A DNA stretch of 64,000 nucleotides from Cyanobium sp. FACHB-13342 (GCF_014697415.1 NZ_JACJRT010000009.1:62001-126000); one strand, 5' to 3'; positions 9,075 to 18,619 are shown, counted from the first letter of the stretch. Made by a program: numbers and translations. Notes: generated by a model not told the origin, from the letters alone.

Positions 9075-9790
9075 GGCGGATCCAGCTCCCGGCAGCAGGC
9101 GGCAAAGGCTGCCGCCGGATCGGCTGCTGCCGTGATCGGCCGGCCGATCACCAACTGGCTGGCTCCTGCGGCCAGGGCCTGGGCCGGTGTGAGCACCCGC
9201 TGCTGATCCCCCAGGGCCGCCCCAGCGGGGCGGATGCCGGGGGTGACGAGCGCAAAGGGCTCGGGGTGGGCCGCCCGCAGGGCTGCCACTTCCAGGGGGG
9301 AGCAGACGCAGCCGCCAATGCCGGCAGCGGCCGCCAGCTGGGCCAGCCGTGGCACGTAGTCGGCCACGGGCTCACTGATCGCCAGTTCAGCAGCGAAGCG
9401 GGCCGGATCCCAGCTGGTGAGCACCGTCACCGCCAGCAGGGTAGGGGCCGGCAGGCCGGCCGCCGCGGCCGACTCCACCGCCGCCGCCTGGGCCGCCGCC
9501 AAGGCCTCGCGACCGGCGCAGGCATGCACCGTGATCAGCCCAGCCCCCAGGCGCGCCGCACTGCGGCAGGCGCCGGCCATGGTGGCCGGGATGTCGTGGA
9601 ACTTGAGATCGAGGAACACCCGCTGGCCCTGATCGCGCAGCTGCTGCACCACGGCCGGCCCGCCGGCCACGAACAGCTCCAGGCCCACCTTCACCCAGCG
9701 CAGGGCTGGCACGGCCCGCGCGAAAGCCAGGGCCTGGGCGGGCGCCATGCCGTCGAGGGCGACGATGATCCGATCGGCAGGATCGAGCAA
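9071..9790 (-). CDS. pyrF: Orotidine 5'-phosphate decarboxylase
   Basis: Last enzyme of de novo UMP synthesis, 239 residues. The TIM barrel shows the invariant catalytic set in [14 protein letters not shown] (the D-K-x-x-D array), the N-terminal IIVALDG and the C-terminal phosphate loop VTPGIRPAG with VIGRPIT. The TTG at 9790 is the likely start because the family's first beta strand begins right after it. The stop overlaps the ATG of the ICL/PEPM-like gene by four bases, so that gene is probably translated from the same message downstream of pyrF. About 133 bases without a clear signal separate pyrF from tyrS. Confidence 0.95.
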   Translation of the reverse strand: MLDPADRIIVALDGMAPAQALAFARAVPALRWVKVGLELFVAGGPAVVQQLRDQGQRVFLDLKFHDIPATMAGACRSAARLGAGLITVHACAGREALAAAQAAAVESAAAAGLPAPTLLAVTVLTSWDPARFAAELAISEPVADYVPRLAQLAAAAGIGGCVCSPLEVAALRAAHPEPFALVTPGIRPAGAALGDQQRVLTPAQALAAGASQLVIGRPITAAADPAAAFAACCRELDPP

Positions 9791-9923
9791 GGGCCGCTGA
9801 CAGCTGGGGGGAAGGTTAGGAAGGGGGTCGCCCAGCCGACAGGGCGATGACCTTCTCCGAGCCCACTCCCCTGGCGCTGCGCCGATGGGGCGGCGGCGGA
9901 TGGGGATCCGGAGCCCTTAGCCG

Positions 9924-11204
9924 TTAGCCCAGCACCAGCCGCCGGAAAGTCTTCTTGCCCAGCTGCAGCACCTTGCCGGCGAGGGCCTCGGGGCCGGCGA
10001 ACTCCTGGTTGGGATCGGCCAGCTTCTCGCCGTCGAGCTTCACCCCACCCCCCTGGATCTGGCGCCGGGCCTCGCTGCTGCTGGCACAGAGGCCCACGGC
10101 ACTGAGCAGATAGAAGGCCTTGGCCGGGAAATTCACCGCCGCCAGGGAGGCCTCAGGCACCTCGGCAGCGGCCGCCCCGGCACCCTGGGCACCGCCCACC
10201 AACGTGGCCGCATCGGCCTGGGCGGCGCAGGCGGCCTCCTCCCCATGGCGCTGGCGGGTGATCTCGAGGGCCATCGCCTTCTGGCGCTCGCGCGGATTGG
10301 CCGGCAGCGCCTCCAGGTCGAGGTTGGTCAGCAGGGTGAGGTAGTCCTCAACCACGCCGTCCGGCACCTTCTCGAGCTTGGAATACATCGAGAGGGGGTC
10401 GTCGCTGAGGCCCACCGTGTTGCCCAGGCTCTTGCTCATCTTCTGCACGCCATCGAGGCCCGGCAGGATCGGCAGCAACATCCCGAACTGGGGGCGCTGG
10501 CCGAAATGGCGCTGCAGATCGCGGCCCATGGCCACATTGAACTTCTGGTCGGTGCCGCCGAGTTCCAAATCGGCCCCGATGGCCACCGAGTCGTAGCCCT
10601 GCAGCAGCGGGTAGAGGAACTCGTGCAGGGAAATGGGCGTGCCGGAGCCGTAGCGGTTGGCGAAGTCTTCCTTGGCCAGCATCTGACCCACCGTGCTGGT
10701 GCCCAGCAGTTCGATCACCTTGGGCAGATCCAGGCCCGCCAACCATTCACTGTTGCGGCGCACCTCCAGCCGGCCGGGGGTGTGGAAATCGAGCAGGGCC
10801 CGCGCCGGATCCTGCCCCAGGCCCAGCTGGACGAGGTAGGTGTCCGCATTGGCCTCCACTTCGGCGGCACTGAGCTGCACCCGGGTGGCGCTCTTGCCCG
10901 TGGGATCGCCGATGCGGGCGGTGAAGTCGCCGATGATCAACACCGCCGTGTGGCCCGCATCCTGAAAGGCCCGCAGCTTGCGGAACAGGATCGAGTGACC
11001 CAGGTGGATGTCCGAGCCGGTGGGGTCGATGCCGAGCTTGACCCGCAACGGCACCCCCCGACGCTCGGCCTGGTCCAGCCGGGCACTGAGCTGTTGATCC
11101 GGATCAGCCGCGGCCGCACCGGCTGGGAACAGGTCGGCCATGCCCCGGACCAGCCAGGCCGGCAGGGAAGACGGTTGCGCTGCGGACGGTTGCGATCCGG
11201 TCAT
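9924..11204 (-). CDS. tyrS: Tyrosyl-tRNA synthetase
   Basis: Class I aminoacyl-tRNA synthetase of 426 residues that charges tRNA-Tyr. The HIGH-like motif is HLGH in [17 protein letters not shown] (about residues 60-76), and the second signature is KMSKS in [17 protein letters not shown]-terminal S4 RNA-binding domain follows (about 355-420; [20 protein letters not shown]). The ATG at 11204 fits the family length. It belongs to the minus-strand block with DUF1825 (47 bases upstream) and pyrF (133 bases downstream). Confidence 0.96.
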   Translation of the reverse strand: MTGSQPSAAQPSSLPAWLVRGMADLFPAGAAAADPDQQLSARLDQAERRGVPLRVKLGIDPTGSDIHLGHSILFRKLRAFQDAGHTAVLIIGDFTARIGDPTGKSATRVQLSAAEVEANADTYLVQLGLGQDPARALLDFHTPGRLEVRRNSEWLAGLDLPKVIELLGTSTVGQMLAKEDFANRYGSGTPISLHEFLYPLLQGYDSVAIGADLELGGTDQKFNVAMGRDLQRHFGQRPQFGMLLPILPGLDGVQKMSKSLGNTVGLSDDPLSMYSKLEKVPDGVVEDYLTLLTNLDLEALPANPRERQKAMALEITRQRHGEEAACAAQADAATLVGGAQGAGAAAAEVPEASLAAVNFPAKAFYLLSAVGLCASSSEARRQIQGGGVKLDGEKLADPNQEFAGPEALAGKVLQLGKKTFRRLVLG

Positions 11205-11251
11205 CAGCGCAGGTCCCCTGGGTGGCGATGTGGCGGGATCGTACGCAGCCG

Positions 11252-11575
11252 CTAAGCAGGCGCATCGAGCTGACCCTTCATCCGCTCCAGGGTCTGGTGC
11301 ATCTGCTGGAACATGGTTTCGGGGGTCAGGCCGAACTGGCTGAGCTGGGTCCGCAGCTGCTCCACGGTGAGCTTGGCCTGGAAATCCTCGGAGAGTTCAA
11401 AGCGCTTCATGAACACCCGATAGCGCTCCATCATGTCTTCCATCTTTTCGATGTAGAGCTTTTTGCCCTCGCGATCGAACTTGCCGTACTCACCGCCGAG
11501 CTGCATCAGCTGCTGGTAGTCGCCGAACAGACGCTTGGCTTCGTCCTGAACGATCTCGGATTCAAAGAACGCCAT
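11252..11575 (-). CDS. DUF1825 family protein
   Basis: Small cytoplasmic protein of 107 residues, recognised as the DUF1825 family of cyanobacteria. It is mostly helical and charged, with [20 protein letters not shown] at the start, a central segment [22 protein letters not shown], and a C-terminus rich in Q and M. No catalytic motif, signal peptide or membrane helix. Function unknown. The gene sits 47 bases upstream of tyrS on the same strand and diverges from the LuxR-type regulator across 116 bases. Confidence 0.85.
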   Translation of the reverse strand: MAFFESEIVQDEAKRLFGDYQQLMQLGGEYGKFDREGKKLYIEKMEDMMERYRVFMKRFELSEDFQAKLTVEQLRTQLSQFGLTPETMFQQMHQTLERMKGQLDAPA

Positions 11576-11691
11576 GACCCTGGCAGCGTTGCGGTGGTCC
11601 GATTCTGGTGACCAAGGGCCGCTCTGGGGAGTGCGGATAGACGTAATCCCGCCAGCATGGGACCAGTGCTCGGTGCCGGTGAGCCCCAGCC

Positions 11692-12405
11692 ATGGACTTC
11701 ACGCCCAAGCTCGAGCAGCTCCGACGCAACACCGGCCAGATCCACAACCTGCTACGCGAAGCCCGGCTGGTGACCTGCCTGGGCAACCGGGCCCTGCTCA
11801 GTTTGTTTGTGGGTGCCCTGGTGGACCGGGACCAGCTGGTCGGGGCCGCCACCTGCGAAGCCGCAGGGCTGGCCCTGGTGGAGCGGCACCACCCCTCCAT
11901 GGTGTTTTTGAGCGACACCCTGGAGCAGGGATCGGGGGTGGCCCTAGTGGAGACGATCAAACAACGCTGGCCCACCGTCCATACCCTGCTGCTGATCACC
12001 CAGGAGCACCGCCAGGCGGCGATCCAGCGCGCCATCGCGGCCGGCTGTGACGGCCTGCTGGTGGAGTCCCGCCTCGGCCTGGGCAGCGCCATGGCCGCCC
12101 TGCATGCCATCAGCGGCGGCGGCGTGTATGTCGACCGCAGCCTCACCGACCTGTTCCGCCAGGGTCCGGCCGGGCCGGGCCCGCTCGAAGCCCTGAGCGA
12201 GCGGGAGCGGGAGGTGCTGAGCCTGGTGGCCCGGGGCGACAGCAACGGCGAAATCGGCCAGCGGTTGTTTGTCACCGCTGACACGGTGAAAACCCACCTG
12301 CGCCATCTGAGCCGCAAGCTCCAGGCCCGCGACCGCACCCACGCCGCCGTGCTGGGCCTGCGCTGGGGCCTGATCGACTGGCCCGACCACGAAGACCCCC
12401 GCTAG
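11692..12405 (+). CDS. LuxR/NarL-type response regulator with atypical receiver
   Basis: Transcription regulator of 237 residues. The N-terminal half (about residues 25-150) looks like a receiver domain; the C-terminal half (about 166-228) is a LuxR helix-turn-helix with LSEREREVLSLVARGDSNGEI and LFVTADTVKTHLRHL. At the place where receivers have the phospho-acceptor Asp (pattern like LVLLDLxLP) this protein reads MVFLSDTLE, so Ser74 takes that position and Asp75 follows. It may be a pseudo-receiver or use the neighbouring Asp. No histidine kinase is adjacent. The HhH protein gene starts 15 bases after its stop, so the two are likely co-transcribed. Confidence 0.85.
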   Translation: MDFTPKLEQLRRNTGQIHNLLREARLVTCLGNRALLSLFVGALVDRDQLVGAATCEAAGLALVERHHPSMVFLSDTLEQGSGVALVETIKQRWPTVHTLLLITQEHRQAAIQRAIAAGCDGLLVESRLGLGSAMAALHAISGGGVYVDRSLTDLFRQGPAGPGPLEALSEREREVLSLVARGDSNGEIGQRLFVTADTVKTHLRHLSRKLQARDRTHAAVLGLRWGLIDWPDHEDPR

Positions 12406-12420
12406 GTTCAGTCGGATTTG

Positions 12421-13128
12421 ATGCGGTGGCGCTCCGCCATGGCCCAGCGGCACTGGTTGGATCCCCTGGCCCGTCAGGTGCTGCGGGCCACTGGCCAGAT
12501 TCCGGCACCCAGCCGCCAGCCCGCCCAGCCCTGCTGCGGTGATGCTCCCGCCGAAGCCAGCCACCGGGAGCACGTCGAGCGGGATCTGCTGGCCCTGAAA
12601 CTCCAACAGGACCCGAACCTCCGCCTGGAGGACGCCGCAGCCGTGGAGCGCGCCGCCGCCCTGGGTTGGCGTCTCGACGTGAACCGCGCCACCGCCACCG
12701 ACTGGCTGCGACTGCCCGGCCTGGAGCCGGCCCAGGTGGACCTGCTGCTGCGGCTCCAAGCCGGCGGCGTCCAGCTGAGCGGCAGCGACGACCTACAACG
12801 GGTGCTGGAACTGCCCGAGGCCGTGGTGCGGACCTGGCTGCCCCTGCTGGAGTTCCGCTGGTACGGCGAGCCCGCCCTGACGGCAGGTCCCCCCAGCCGG
12901 ATCGATCTGAACCGGGCCCCGGCCCGGGAGCTGGAGCGCCTGGGCCTGGGCCCGGAACGGCTCAACCGCCTGCTGCGGGAGCGGGGGCGCGGCCCCTTCC
13001 AGGATTTGGCCGACCTGCAGCAGCGGCTGCAGTTGCCCGCCGCGCTGGTGGAGAGCTGGATCGGCCGGGTCCAGTTCCGGCCGGGCCCGGCCGGACCGGT
13101 GTTGCCACCCGCCGCCAGGGACCGCTAG
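12421..13128 (+). CDS. Helix-hairpin-helix (ComEA-like) protein
   Basis: A 235-residue protein with two regions like the HhH DNA-binding fold of ComEA. The first is near residues 85-140 (LDVNRATATDWLRLPGLEPAQV) and the second near 160-215 (RIDLNRAPARELERLGLGPERLNRLL, followed by GPFQDLADLQQRL). These repeats bind DNA backbone without sequence preference. No clear signal peptide or long membrane helix is seen, unlike exported ComEA, so a cytoplasmic role is more likely. The ATG at 12421 is preferred over the TTG just before it. It lies 15 bases after the regulator and 4 bases before the GIY-YIG gene. Confidence 0.75.
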   Translation: MRWRSAMAQRHWLDPLARQVLRATGQIPAPSRQPAQPCCGDAPAEASHREHVERDLLALKLQQDPNLRLEDAAAVERAAALGWRLDVNRATATDWLRLPGLEPAQVDLLLRLQAGGVQLSGSDDLQRVLELPEAVVRTWLPLLEFRWYGEPALTAGPPSRIDLNRAPARELERLGLGPERLNRLLRERGRGPFQDLADLQQRLQLPAALVESWIGRVQFRPGPAGPVLPPAARDR

Positions 13129-13132
13129 GGCC

Positions 13133-13726
13133 ATGGCACGCCAGGGGGAACTGTTCGGCCCATCGGCCCTCGCACACGCCAGCGAGAACGGCACCCGGGA
13201 GCTGCCGCTCCTGGCCCACCAGCTGCTGGAGTGGCAGGCCCGCCTGGCCGCCCACCAGCACCCCCTGCTGGGCGAGCAGGGCGACACCCCGCAGCAGGGC
13301 TCCCTGTTCGGCGAAGCCGGTCCAGCCACCGGGGGGCAGAGCGAGCCGCCCAACCCGCTGCTGCTGCGGCCCCAACCCCTGTCCTTCTGGCGCTGGCCCA
13401 CCGCCCCCCAGCGGGGCGCAGCGCTCTATTTCGTGGCGGACCGCCCCACCAACCTCGACCAGCCCCTGCTCCTCTACGTCGGGGAGACGGGCCGGGCCGA
13501 CCAGCGCTGGAAGGGGGAGCACGACTGCAAGGCCTACCTGGCGGCCTACAGCGAGGCGCTGCTGGCTGCTGGCCTCACCTGCCAGCTGAGCATCCGCTTC
13601 TGGCTGGATGCACCCGAGGCCACCCGGCCGCGGCGGGCCCTCGAGCAGGCCCTGATCCAGCGCTGGCTCCCGCCCTTCAACAAGGAAACCCGCAGCCGCT
13701 GGGCCACGCCCTTCCAGGCGGAGTGA
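13133..13726 (+). CDS. GIY-YIG nuclease family protein
   Basis: A 197-residue protein. Residues about 1-90 are low-complexity; the C-terminal 100 residues fit a GIY-YIG fold: ALYFVAD in place of GIY, LLYVGETG (about 113-120) in place of YIG, Arg125 and His130 in DQRWKGEH, the conserved acidic residue as Glu171 in LEQALIQRWL, and a final PPFN (Asn183). GIY-YIG enzymes cut DNA with one metal ion. The key residues appear present, so activity is plausible, but the substrate is unknown. It starts 4 bases after the HhH gene; pepA follows after 43 bases. Together with the HhH protein this suggests a small DNA-processing unit. Confidence 0.72.
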   Translation: MARQGELFGPSALAHASENGTRELPLLAHQLLEWQARLAAHQHPLLGEQGDTPQQGSLFGEAGPATGGQSEPPNPLLLRPQPLSFWRWPTAPQRGAALYFVADRPTNLDQPLLLYVGETGRADQRWKGEHDCKAYLAAYSEALLAAGLTCQLSIRFWLDAPEATRPRRALEQALIQRWLPPFNKETRSRWATPFQAE

Positions 13727-13769
13727 ACCTGAGCACCCTGGCTACGATCGCGCCACCCCCGGCCGGCCC

Positions 13770-15296
13770 ATGGAGTTTCGCTGCATCCCCGACACCCTGC
13801 CCACGGTTCTGGACCAGTGGGACGGGGATTGCCTGGCCGTCGGTCTCTTCGCCGACGGCGACACCCCCGCAGCCGGGCAAGCCGAGCCGGTCCAGCTGGC
13901 CCAGCTGGCGGCCTGCCTTGACCCGTCGCTCCCGGGGCGGCTAGAGCAACGGCGCTTCAAGGCCAAGCCAGGCAGCTGCCTGAGCCTGGAGCGCCTCGAC
14001 GGCACCCCCCAGACCCTGATCCTGGTGGGTCTGGGGGCCCCGGCCGACTTTGACCTCGCCGGCCTGCGCCAGGCCTGTGCCGCCGCCAGCCAGGCCGCCG
14101 CCACCGCCGGAGCCCGCCATCTCGGCCTGGCCATGCCGCTGGCGGGGCTGGATGGCAGCGCGGCAGCGCGGACCATGGCCGAGGCGGCCCGCCTGGCCCT
14201 GTTCAGTGACCAGCGCTTCAAGGGAGAACCCGAGCCCCGCAACCTGCCCGAGACGGTCAGCCTGATCGGCCTGACCGAGGATGGCCAGCCCTCCCTGGCG
14301 GCGGTCTCGGCCACCTGCGCTGGTGTGGAACTGGCCCGGGAGCTGGTGGCCGCCCCACCCAACGTGGCCACCCCCCAGCACCTGGCCGACACTGCCGCCG
14401 CCCTCGCCCGCGACTTCGGCCTGGAGCTCACGGTGCTGGAACGGGCCGACTGCGAAGCCCTCGGCATGGGCTCCTACCTGGCCGTGGCCCAGGGTTCCGA
14501 TCTGGCCCCGAAATTCATCCACCTCACCTACCGGCCAGCCGGAACCGCCACGCGCCGGCTGGTGCTGGTGGGCAAGGGCCTCACCTTTGATTCCGGCGGC
14601 TACAACCTCAAGACCGCCGGCTCCCAGATCGAGATGATGAAGTACGACATGGGCGGCAGCGCGGCGGTGCTGGGGGCCATGCGCGCCATCGCCGAGCTGA
14701 AGCCCGCTGGCGTGGAGGTGCACATGATCGTGGCCGCCTGCGAAAACATGATCAGCGGCGGGGCCATCCACCCCGGCGCGATCGTGACCGCCTCCAACGG
14801 CAAGACCATCGAAATCAACAACACCGATGCCGAAGGGCGGCTCACGCTGGCCGATGCCCTGGTGTACGCCTGCAAGCTCGAACCCGATGCAGTGGTGGAT
14901 TTGGCCACCCTCACCGGCGCCTGCGTGATCGCCCTGGGCGAGGAGATGGCAGGCCTGTGGTCCAACAACGACGGGCTGGCCGATGCCCTGCTGGGCGCGG
15001 CCGAGGCCGAGGGCGAAGGCCTCTGGCGCATGCCCCTGCGGTCCTCCTACAAGGCCGGGCTGAAAAGCCCCTACGCCGACCTCAAGAACACCGGGCCCCG
15101 GCCCGGAGGCTCCATCACCGCAGCCCTCTTCCTGCAGGACTTCGTCACCCCGAAGCTGCCCTGGGCCCACCTCGACATCGCCGGCACCGTCTGGAGCGAC
15201 AAGGGCCGCGGCCAGGATCCCGCCGGCGCCACCGGCTTCGGCGTGCGCACCCTGGTGCATTGGGTGTGTTCGGGCGGCCTAGGTTTGGAGTCCTGA
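13770..15296 (+). CDS. pepA: Leucyl aminopeptidase (M17 family)
   Basis: Cytosolic two-metal aminopeptidase of 508 residues that removes N-terminal residues during peptide turnover; the PepA branch can also bind DNA. The N-terminal macro-like domain is followed by the catalytic domain from about residue 200. Metal and catalytic motifs are VLVGKGLTFDSGGYNLK, MKYDMGGSAAVLGAM and the family signature NTDAEGRLTLADAL. The C-terminal PYADLKNTG and WAHLDIAGT segments are also typical. ATG at 13770; length is normal. It lies in the plus-strand run after the GIY-YIG gene and 16 bases before a small membrane protein. Confidence 0.96.
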   Translation: MEFRCIPDTLPTVLDQWDGDCLAVGLFADGDTPAAGQAEPVQLAQLAACLDPSLPGRLEQRRFKAKPGSCLSLERLDGTPQTLILVGLGAPADFDLAGLRQACAAASQAAATAGARHLGLAMPLAGLDGSAAARTMAEAARLALFSDQRFKGEPEPRNLPETVSLIGLTEDGQPSLAAVSATCAGVELARELVAAPPNVATPQHLADTAAALARDFGLELTVLERADCEALGMGSYLAVAQGSDLAPKFIHLTYRPAGTATRRLVLVGKGLTFDSGGYNLKTAGSQIEMMKYDMGGSAAVLGAMRAIAELKPAGVEVHMIVAACENMISGGAIHPGAIVTASNGKTIEINNTDAEGRLTLADALVYACKLEPDAVVDLATLTGACVIALGEEMAGLWSNNDGLADALLGAAEAEGEGLWRMPLRSSYKAGLKSPYADLKNTGPRPGGSITAALFLQDFVTPKLPWAHLDIAGTVWSDKGRGQDPAGATGFGVRTLVHWVCSGGLGLES

Positions 15297-15312
15297 CGCC
15301 TTCGCTTCGTCC

Positions 15313-15567
15313 ATGGCCGTTCAGAAGATTCGCTGGTACGTCAAAGCCCAGCTCGGCGTGTTGCTGCTGCCGGCCGGGCTGTGCCTCTTCGGCGAAGCGG
15401 TGATCCGCAAAGGGATCCAGGTGCTGGCGGCCTCCGGCACGGTGGAAACGCTCACCAAGCCCGGGCCCTGGTTCTGGTACGGCACCTTCGGCCTGATCCT
15501 GATCAATGCGGGCGTCGGCCTGATGATCGAAAGCGGCCTGCTGCGGGGCTACCCCGGCCGCAACTGA
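15313..15567 (+). CDS. Small conserved membrane protein of unknown function
   Basis: An 84-residue protein with two hydrophobic segments (about residues 13-35 and 51-73) joined by a polar loop (KGIQVLAASGTVETLTKPG). It begins MAVQKIRWYVKAQLGV and ends with a basic tail. No signature tells its role. The 16-base gap after pepA, same strand, suggests it is the last gene of the pepA message. The ATG at 15313 has normal context. It ends 7 bases before the convergent small gene at 15575. Coding character and dense packing support it as a real gene; the inner or thylakoid membrane is the expected location. Confidence 0.65.
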   Translation: MAVQKIRWYVKAQLGVLLLPAGLCLFGEAVIRKGIQVLAASGTVETLTKPGPWFWYGTFGLILINAGVGLMIESGLLRGYPGRN

Positions 15568-15574
15568 GGCGACC

Positions 15575-15775
15575 TCAGGCCGCCACACCCTGCCGCACGG
15601 CTCCGGCCAGGCTGGCCATCACCTCGGCGGGCGATTCCAGGGCATGGATCTGCCAGCGCGCCCGCTCCCCGCAGAGGGGCAACAACCGATCCAGATCGTC
15701 CGCAGCCTGCTTCGGACTCCCGTAGGGCCCGATATGGCGGGTCTGCAGACCGTCGCGAATGGTCAGCAGATACAT
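15575..15775 (-). CDS. Small hypothetical protein
   Basis: A protein of about 66 residues beginning MYLLTIRDGLQTRHIGPYGS and containing PKQAADDLDRLLPLCG. The beta-strand start followed by helices gives it a compact soluble look. No signal peptide, membrane helix or known motif. The ATG at 15775 is preferred; a GTG at 15787 would add four residues. It is convergent with the membrane protein gene upstream in the map and separated by 176 bases from msrA. The sequence resembles small conserved proteins of Synechococcus, but I cannot name a family. Confidence 0.55.
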   Translation of the reverse strand: MYLLTIRDGLQTRHIGPYGSPKQAADDLDRLLPLCGERARWQIHALESPAEVMASLAGAVRQGVAA

Positions 15776-15951
15776 ACAGGGAAGCACTCGGTGGCAGCCC
15801 TCACGCTAAGGAATCCTCCTGGACCTGGGAAGGTCGGAAATCCGCTCCATCACTGCCATTTGGAGCTTCCAACTGGCACCAACTCTTCAACTTTTCATCG
15901 GAATTGCCGGGATTTCAGGTGCGGCAGCGCTCCCCGGGCCCAGGCCTTCGG

Positions 15952-16629
15952 TCAGGACTTCCTGCCGGAGTCCCAAGCGGTGGAGCTGCGGGCTCGCCTT
16001 CCCCAGACCGCATCAAGCCGCCGATCCCGGCCGCAGGCCCAGCGGTAGTAGGTGTATTTGACGCTGTTGCGGTCGGCGTAGTTCTGGTGATAGCCCTCAG
16101 CGGGCCAGAAACGCTTCAGGGGCTTGATCTGAACCTTCAGAGCCGCCCTGTCCCGCCCCAGTTCAGTGGCCGCCGCAGCCAGGCTCGCCTGGGCCTGGGT
16201 TTGCTGGCTAGCCCCGCTGGTGAAGATCACCGGCCGGTAGGAACTGCCGCGATCGCAAAACTGGCCGCCCCCATCGAGGGGATCGATGTTGCGCCAGTAG
16301 GAGCGCAGCAGGGTTGCGTAACTGATCCGGTCAGGGTCGAAGCGCACCTGCACCACCTCCTGGTGGCCGGTCCCCCCGGCCGACACCTGGCCATAGGTCG
16401 GCTGCTCAAGGGAGCCGCCGCTGTAGCCACTCTGGACATCAAGCACTCCGGGCAGGCTTTCAAGGTCGTGCTCCAGGCACCAGAAACAGCCCCCCGCCAA
16501 CACGGCGTCCTGGGTCGGGGCCGCCCAGGCTGCCGCAGGCACCAGGCTGAACAGCAACAGCCCACTGAGCACGACAGCCAGCATCCAACGCTGAAGCGAG
16601 GAGCCCAGGGACTGGCCGCGCCGGCTCAT
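15952..16629 (-). CDS. msrA: Exported peptide methionine sulfoxide reductase A
   Basis: Reduces methionine-S-sulfoxide in oxidised proteins; 225 residues. The catalytic motif is GGCFWC with the nucleophilic Cys at residue 48, followed by SGYSGG and the EVVQVRFDP and GYHQNY segments of the family. Residues 1-37 are a signal peptide: basic start MSRRGQ, hydrophobic core, and a likely cleavage after AWA, so the enzyme should act outside the cytoplasm (periplasm or thylakoid lumen). The last 25 residues are a basic tail beyond the usual fold. Its ATG overlaps the lpxB stop by four bases, placing it at the end of the bamA-lpx message. Confidence 0.93.
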   Translation of the reverse strand: MSRRGQSLGSSLQRWMLAVVLSGLLLFSLVPAAAWAAPTQDAVLAGGCFWCLEHDLESLPGVLDVQSGYSGGSLEQPTYGQVSAGGTGHQEVVQVRFDPDRISYATLLRSYWRNIDPLDGGGQFCDRGSSYRPVIFTSGASQQTQAQASLAAAATELGRDRAALKVQIKPLKRFWPAEGYHQNYADRNSVKYTYYRWACGRDRRLDAVWGRRARSSTAWDSGRKS

Positions 16630-17810
16630 CGCGCCTCCAACACTTGGTCAAAGATGGCGCAGGCCGCCCGCTGGGTGACACCGGGCTCGCCCAGCTCGAG
16701 CCGCAGCCGGCGGTAACCCTCGAGCATGGTGTGCCGCGGTGCGCTGGCCTGATCGAGCAGGGGCAGGGCCTCCCGCACAATCGCCGCGGCCGAGAGGTCC
16801 TCCTGCAGCAGCTCGGGCACCAGGCGCTCCCCCAACACCAGATTCACCGGAGAGATATGGGGCACGCTGAACCGCAGGATGTGGCGAGCCACAAAGGCCG
16901 TGGCCCGGCTGACGCGGTACACCACCACCTGGGGCACCCCCCGTAGGGCGAGTTCCAGGTTCACCGTGCCGGATTTGGCCAGGGCCAGATCGGCCGCTGC
17001 GCAGAGGCAGGCCTTGAGCTGGTCGGAATCGGCGGCGGGAATGATCTCGGCGCGCACCCCTGCTTCGCTCAACTGTCGCGACAGGTGGGCTTCAAAGCCT
17101 GGCAGGCCCGCCGGCACCACCACCTGGAGCTCGGGCCGCTGGCGTTGCAACTCCGCAGCAGCCGCGACGATATGGGGCAGCATGTAGCGGATTTCCTGGC
17201 GGCGCGAGGCCGGCATCAGCAACAGCACCGGGGCATCGCGGAGGCCCAGTTGGCGCAGGGCCTCCTGGCGACTGGGCAGCTGGCCGATCGTGTCCAACAG
17301 CGGATGGCCCACGTAGGTGACGTTGGCACCCCGGCAGCGGTAAAAGCGGGCCTCCTCCTGGAAGATGGCCAGGATCTGATTGGTGAAGCTGATCAGATTG
17401 GAGCGGCCGCCGTTGCCGAATTTGAAGGCCCACTCCTGGGGAGCGATGTAATAGGTGACCGGCACCCGCGGAAACTTGCGCTTGAGCCGCAGGCCCAGGC
17501 TCACGTTGGGGCCCATGTAGTCGATCAGCACCACCCCATCAGGGGGATCACTGCGGAACCAGCGCTTGAGCCGACGCTGCAGCTTCAGGGTGGGCAAGAC
17601 AAAGGGAATGGCCTCCAGCAGGCCGATGGCCCCCATGCGGGTGGTGTTGGCGAGCAGCTCGGCCCCAGCCCGCTCCATCCGCTCGCCGCCCAGGGCCACG
17701 ATCTCGAGATCCAGCTGCCGGCGCCTGGCCTCCTGGTGCAGGGCCCGGACCAGCAGAGCCCCCTGGAGGTCCCCCGACACCTCCCCCGTGCTGACCAGCA
17801 GACGCAGCAT
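16626..17810 (-). CDS. lpxB: Lipid-A-disaccharide synthase
   Basis: Inner-membrane-associated glycosyltransferase (394 residues) that joins lipid X and UDP-2,3-diacylglucosamine to form the lipid A disaccharide. The N-terminus [20 protein letters not shown] and motifs [26 protein letters not shown] and [12 protein letters not shown] are characteristic. The frame is open further upstream, but the ATG at 17810 begins the conserved protein and overlaps the lpxA stop by one base (TGATG), a coupled start. It is followed by msrA with a four-base overlap. Part of the bamA-lpxC-fabZ-lpxA-lpxB envelope operon. Confidence 0.95.
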   Translation of the reverse strand: MLRLLVSTGEVSGDLQGALLVRALHQEARRRQLDLEIVALGGERMERAGAELLANTTRMGAIGLLEAIPFVLPTLKLQRRLKRWFRSDPPDGVVLIDYMGPNVSLGLRLKRKFPRVPVTYYIAPQEWAFKFGNGGRSNLISFTNQILAIFQEEARFYRCRGANVTYVGHPLLDTIGQLPSRQEALRQLGLRDAPVLLLMPASRRQEIRYMLPHIVAAAAELQRQRPELQVVVPAGLPGFEAHLSRQLSEAGVRAEIIPAADSDQLKACLCAAADLALAKSGTVNLELALRGVPQVVVYRVSRATAFVARHILRFSVPHISPVNLVLGERLVPELLQEDLSAAAIVREALPLLDQASAPRHTMLEGYRRLRLELGEPGVTQRAACAIFDQVLEAR

Positions 17811-18616
17811 CAGCGCGCCCCCGGGATCGGGCCACGGCGGGAGGGGCCCAGGGAGGCTTCCAGAAAAGCGCAAAGTTGGTCAGCGGCACCCTGCAGCGGC
17901 TGGCTGCGGAGTTGGCTGAGGGCCTCGGCCAGGGTGAGCCCACGGCGATACAGGAGGCTCCAGGCCTGCTTGAGCTCCTCAAACTGCTGACCGCCGTCGA
18001 GGTCGACCAGACCACTGCGCCGCAGACCGATCTTGTTCAGGGCGCGCACCCGGGACGGGTGACCTTCCACCATCGTGAACGGAGGCACATCCCGCTCGAT
18101 GCGGCTCATCCCCCCCACCATGGCCAGGGTGCCGATGTGCACGAACTGATGGATGCCGAGCACCCCGCCGATCACGGCCCGATCGCCGATCACCACATGG
18201 CCCGCCACCGCCACCCCATTGGCGATGACGATCCGGTCGCCCAGTTCACAGTTGTGGCCAAGGTGGCTGTAGGCCATCAGCAGGTTGCCGCTGCCGAGCC
18301 GGGTCTGCTGATGGCCCGTGGTGGCGCGGTTGATGGTGACGCACTCCCGAATGGTGTTGTCGTCGCCCAGCACCACTTCGGTGGGATCCCCGGTGTATTT
18401 GAGGTCCTGGGGCTCCAGGCCGATGCAGGCCCCCGGAAAAATGCGATTGCCGCTGCCCATGCGCACGCGCCCATCGAGCACCACATGGGGACCGATGCGG
18501 CAGCCCGGACCGATCTCCACCTCCGGACCAATCACGGCATAGGGACCCACTTCAACCCCTTCCGCCAGCTGGGCCCTGGGATCGATGACGGCGGTGGCAT
18601 GGATGGTCGTCGCCAT
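17810..18616 (-). CDS. lpxA: UDP-N-acetylglucosamine acyltransferase
   Basis: First enzyme of lipid A synthesis: transfers a hydroxyacyl chain from acyl-ACP to UDP-GlcNAc. The 268-residue protein is a left-handed beta-helix built of hexapeptide repeats (about residues 5-190, e.g. [20 protein letters not shown]), with the catalytic His region [14 protein letters not shown] and [18 protein letters not shown], then a helical C-terminus. The ATG at 18616 gives the normal family length. fabZ ends 3 bases upstream and lpxB starts on the overlapping TGATG. Presence of the complete early lpx set shows the cell makes lipid A. Confidence 0.96.
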   Translation of the reverse strand: MATTIHATAVIDPRAQLAEGVEVGPYAVIGPEVEIGPGCRIGPHVVLDGRVRMGSGNRIFPGACIGLEPQDLKYTGDPTEVVLGDDNTIRECVTINRATTGHQQTRLGSGNLLMAYSHLGHNCELGDRIVIANGVAVAGHVVIGDRAVIGGVLGIHQFVHIGTLAMVGGMSRIERDVPPFTMVEGHPSRVRALNKIGLRRSGLVDLDGGQQFEELKQAWSLLYRRGLTLAEALSQLRSQPLQGAADQLCAFLEASLGPSRRGPIPGAR

Positions 18617-18619
18617 CGA

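Noticed and set aside
16245-16260. A HIP1 octamer (GCGATCGC) as a sign of a HIP1-rich cyanobacterium
   Set aside because: I noticed it only sporadically and did not count it; abundance would need a genome-wide tally.
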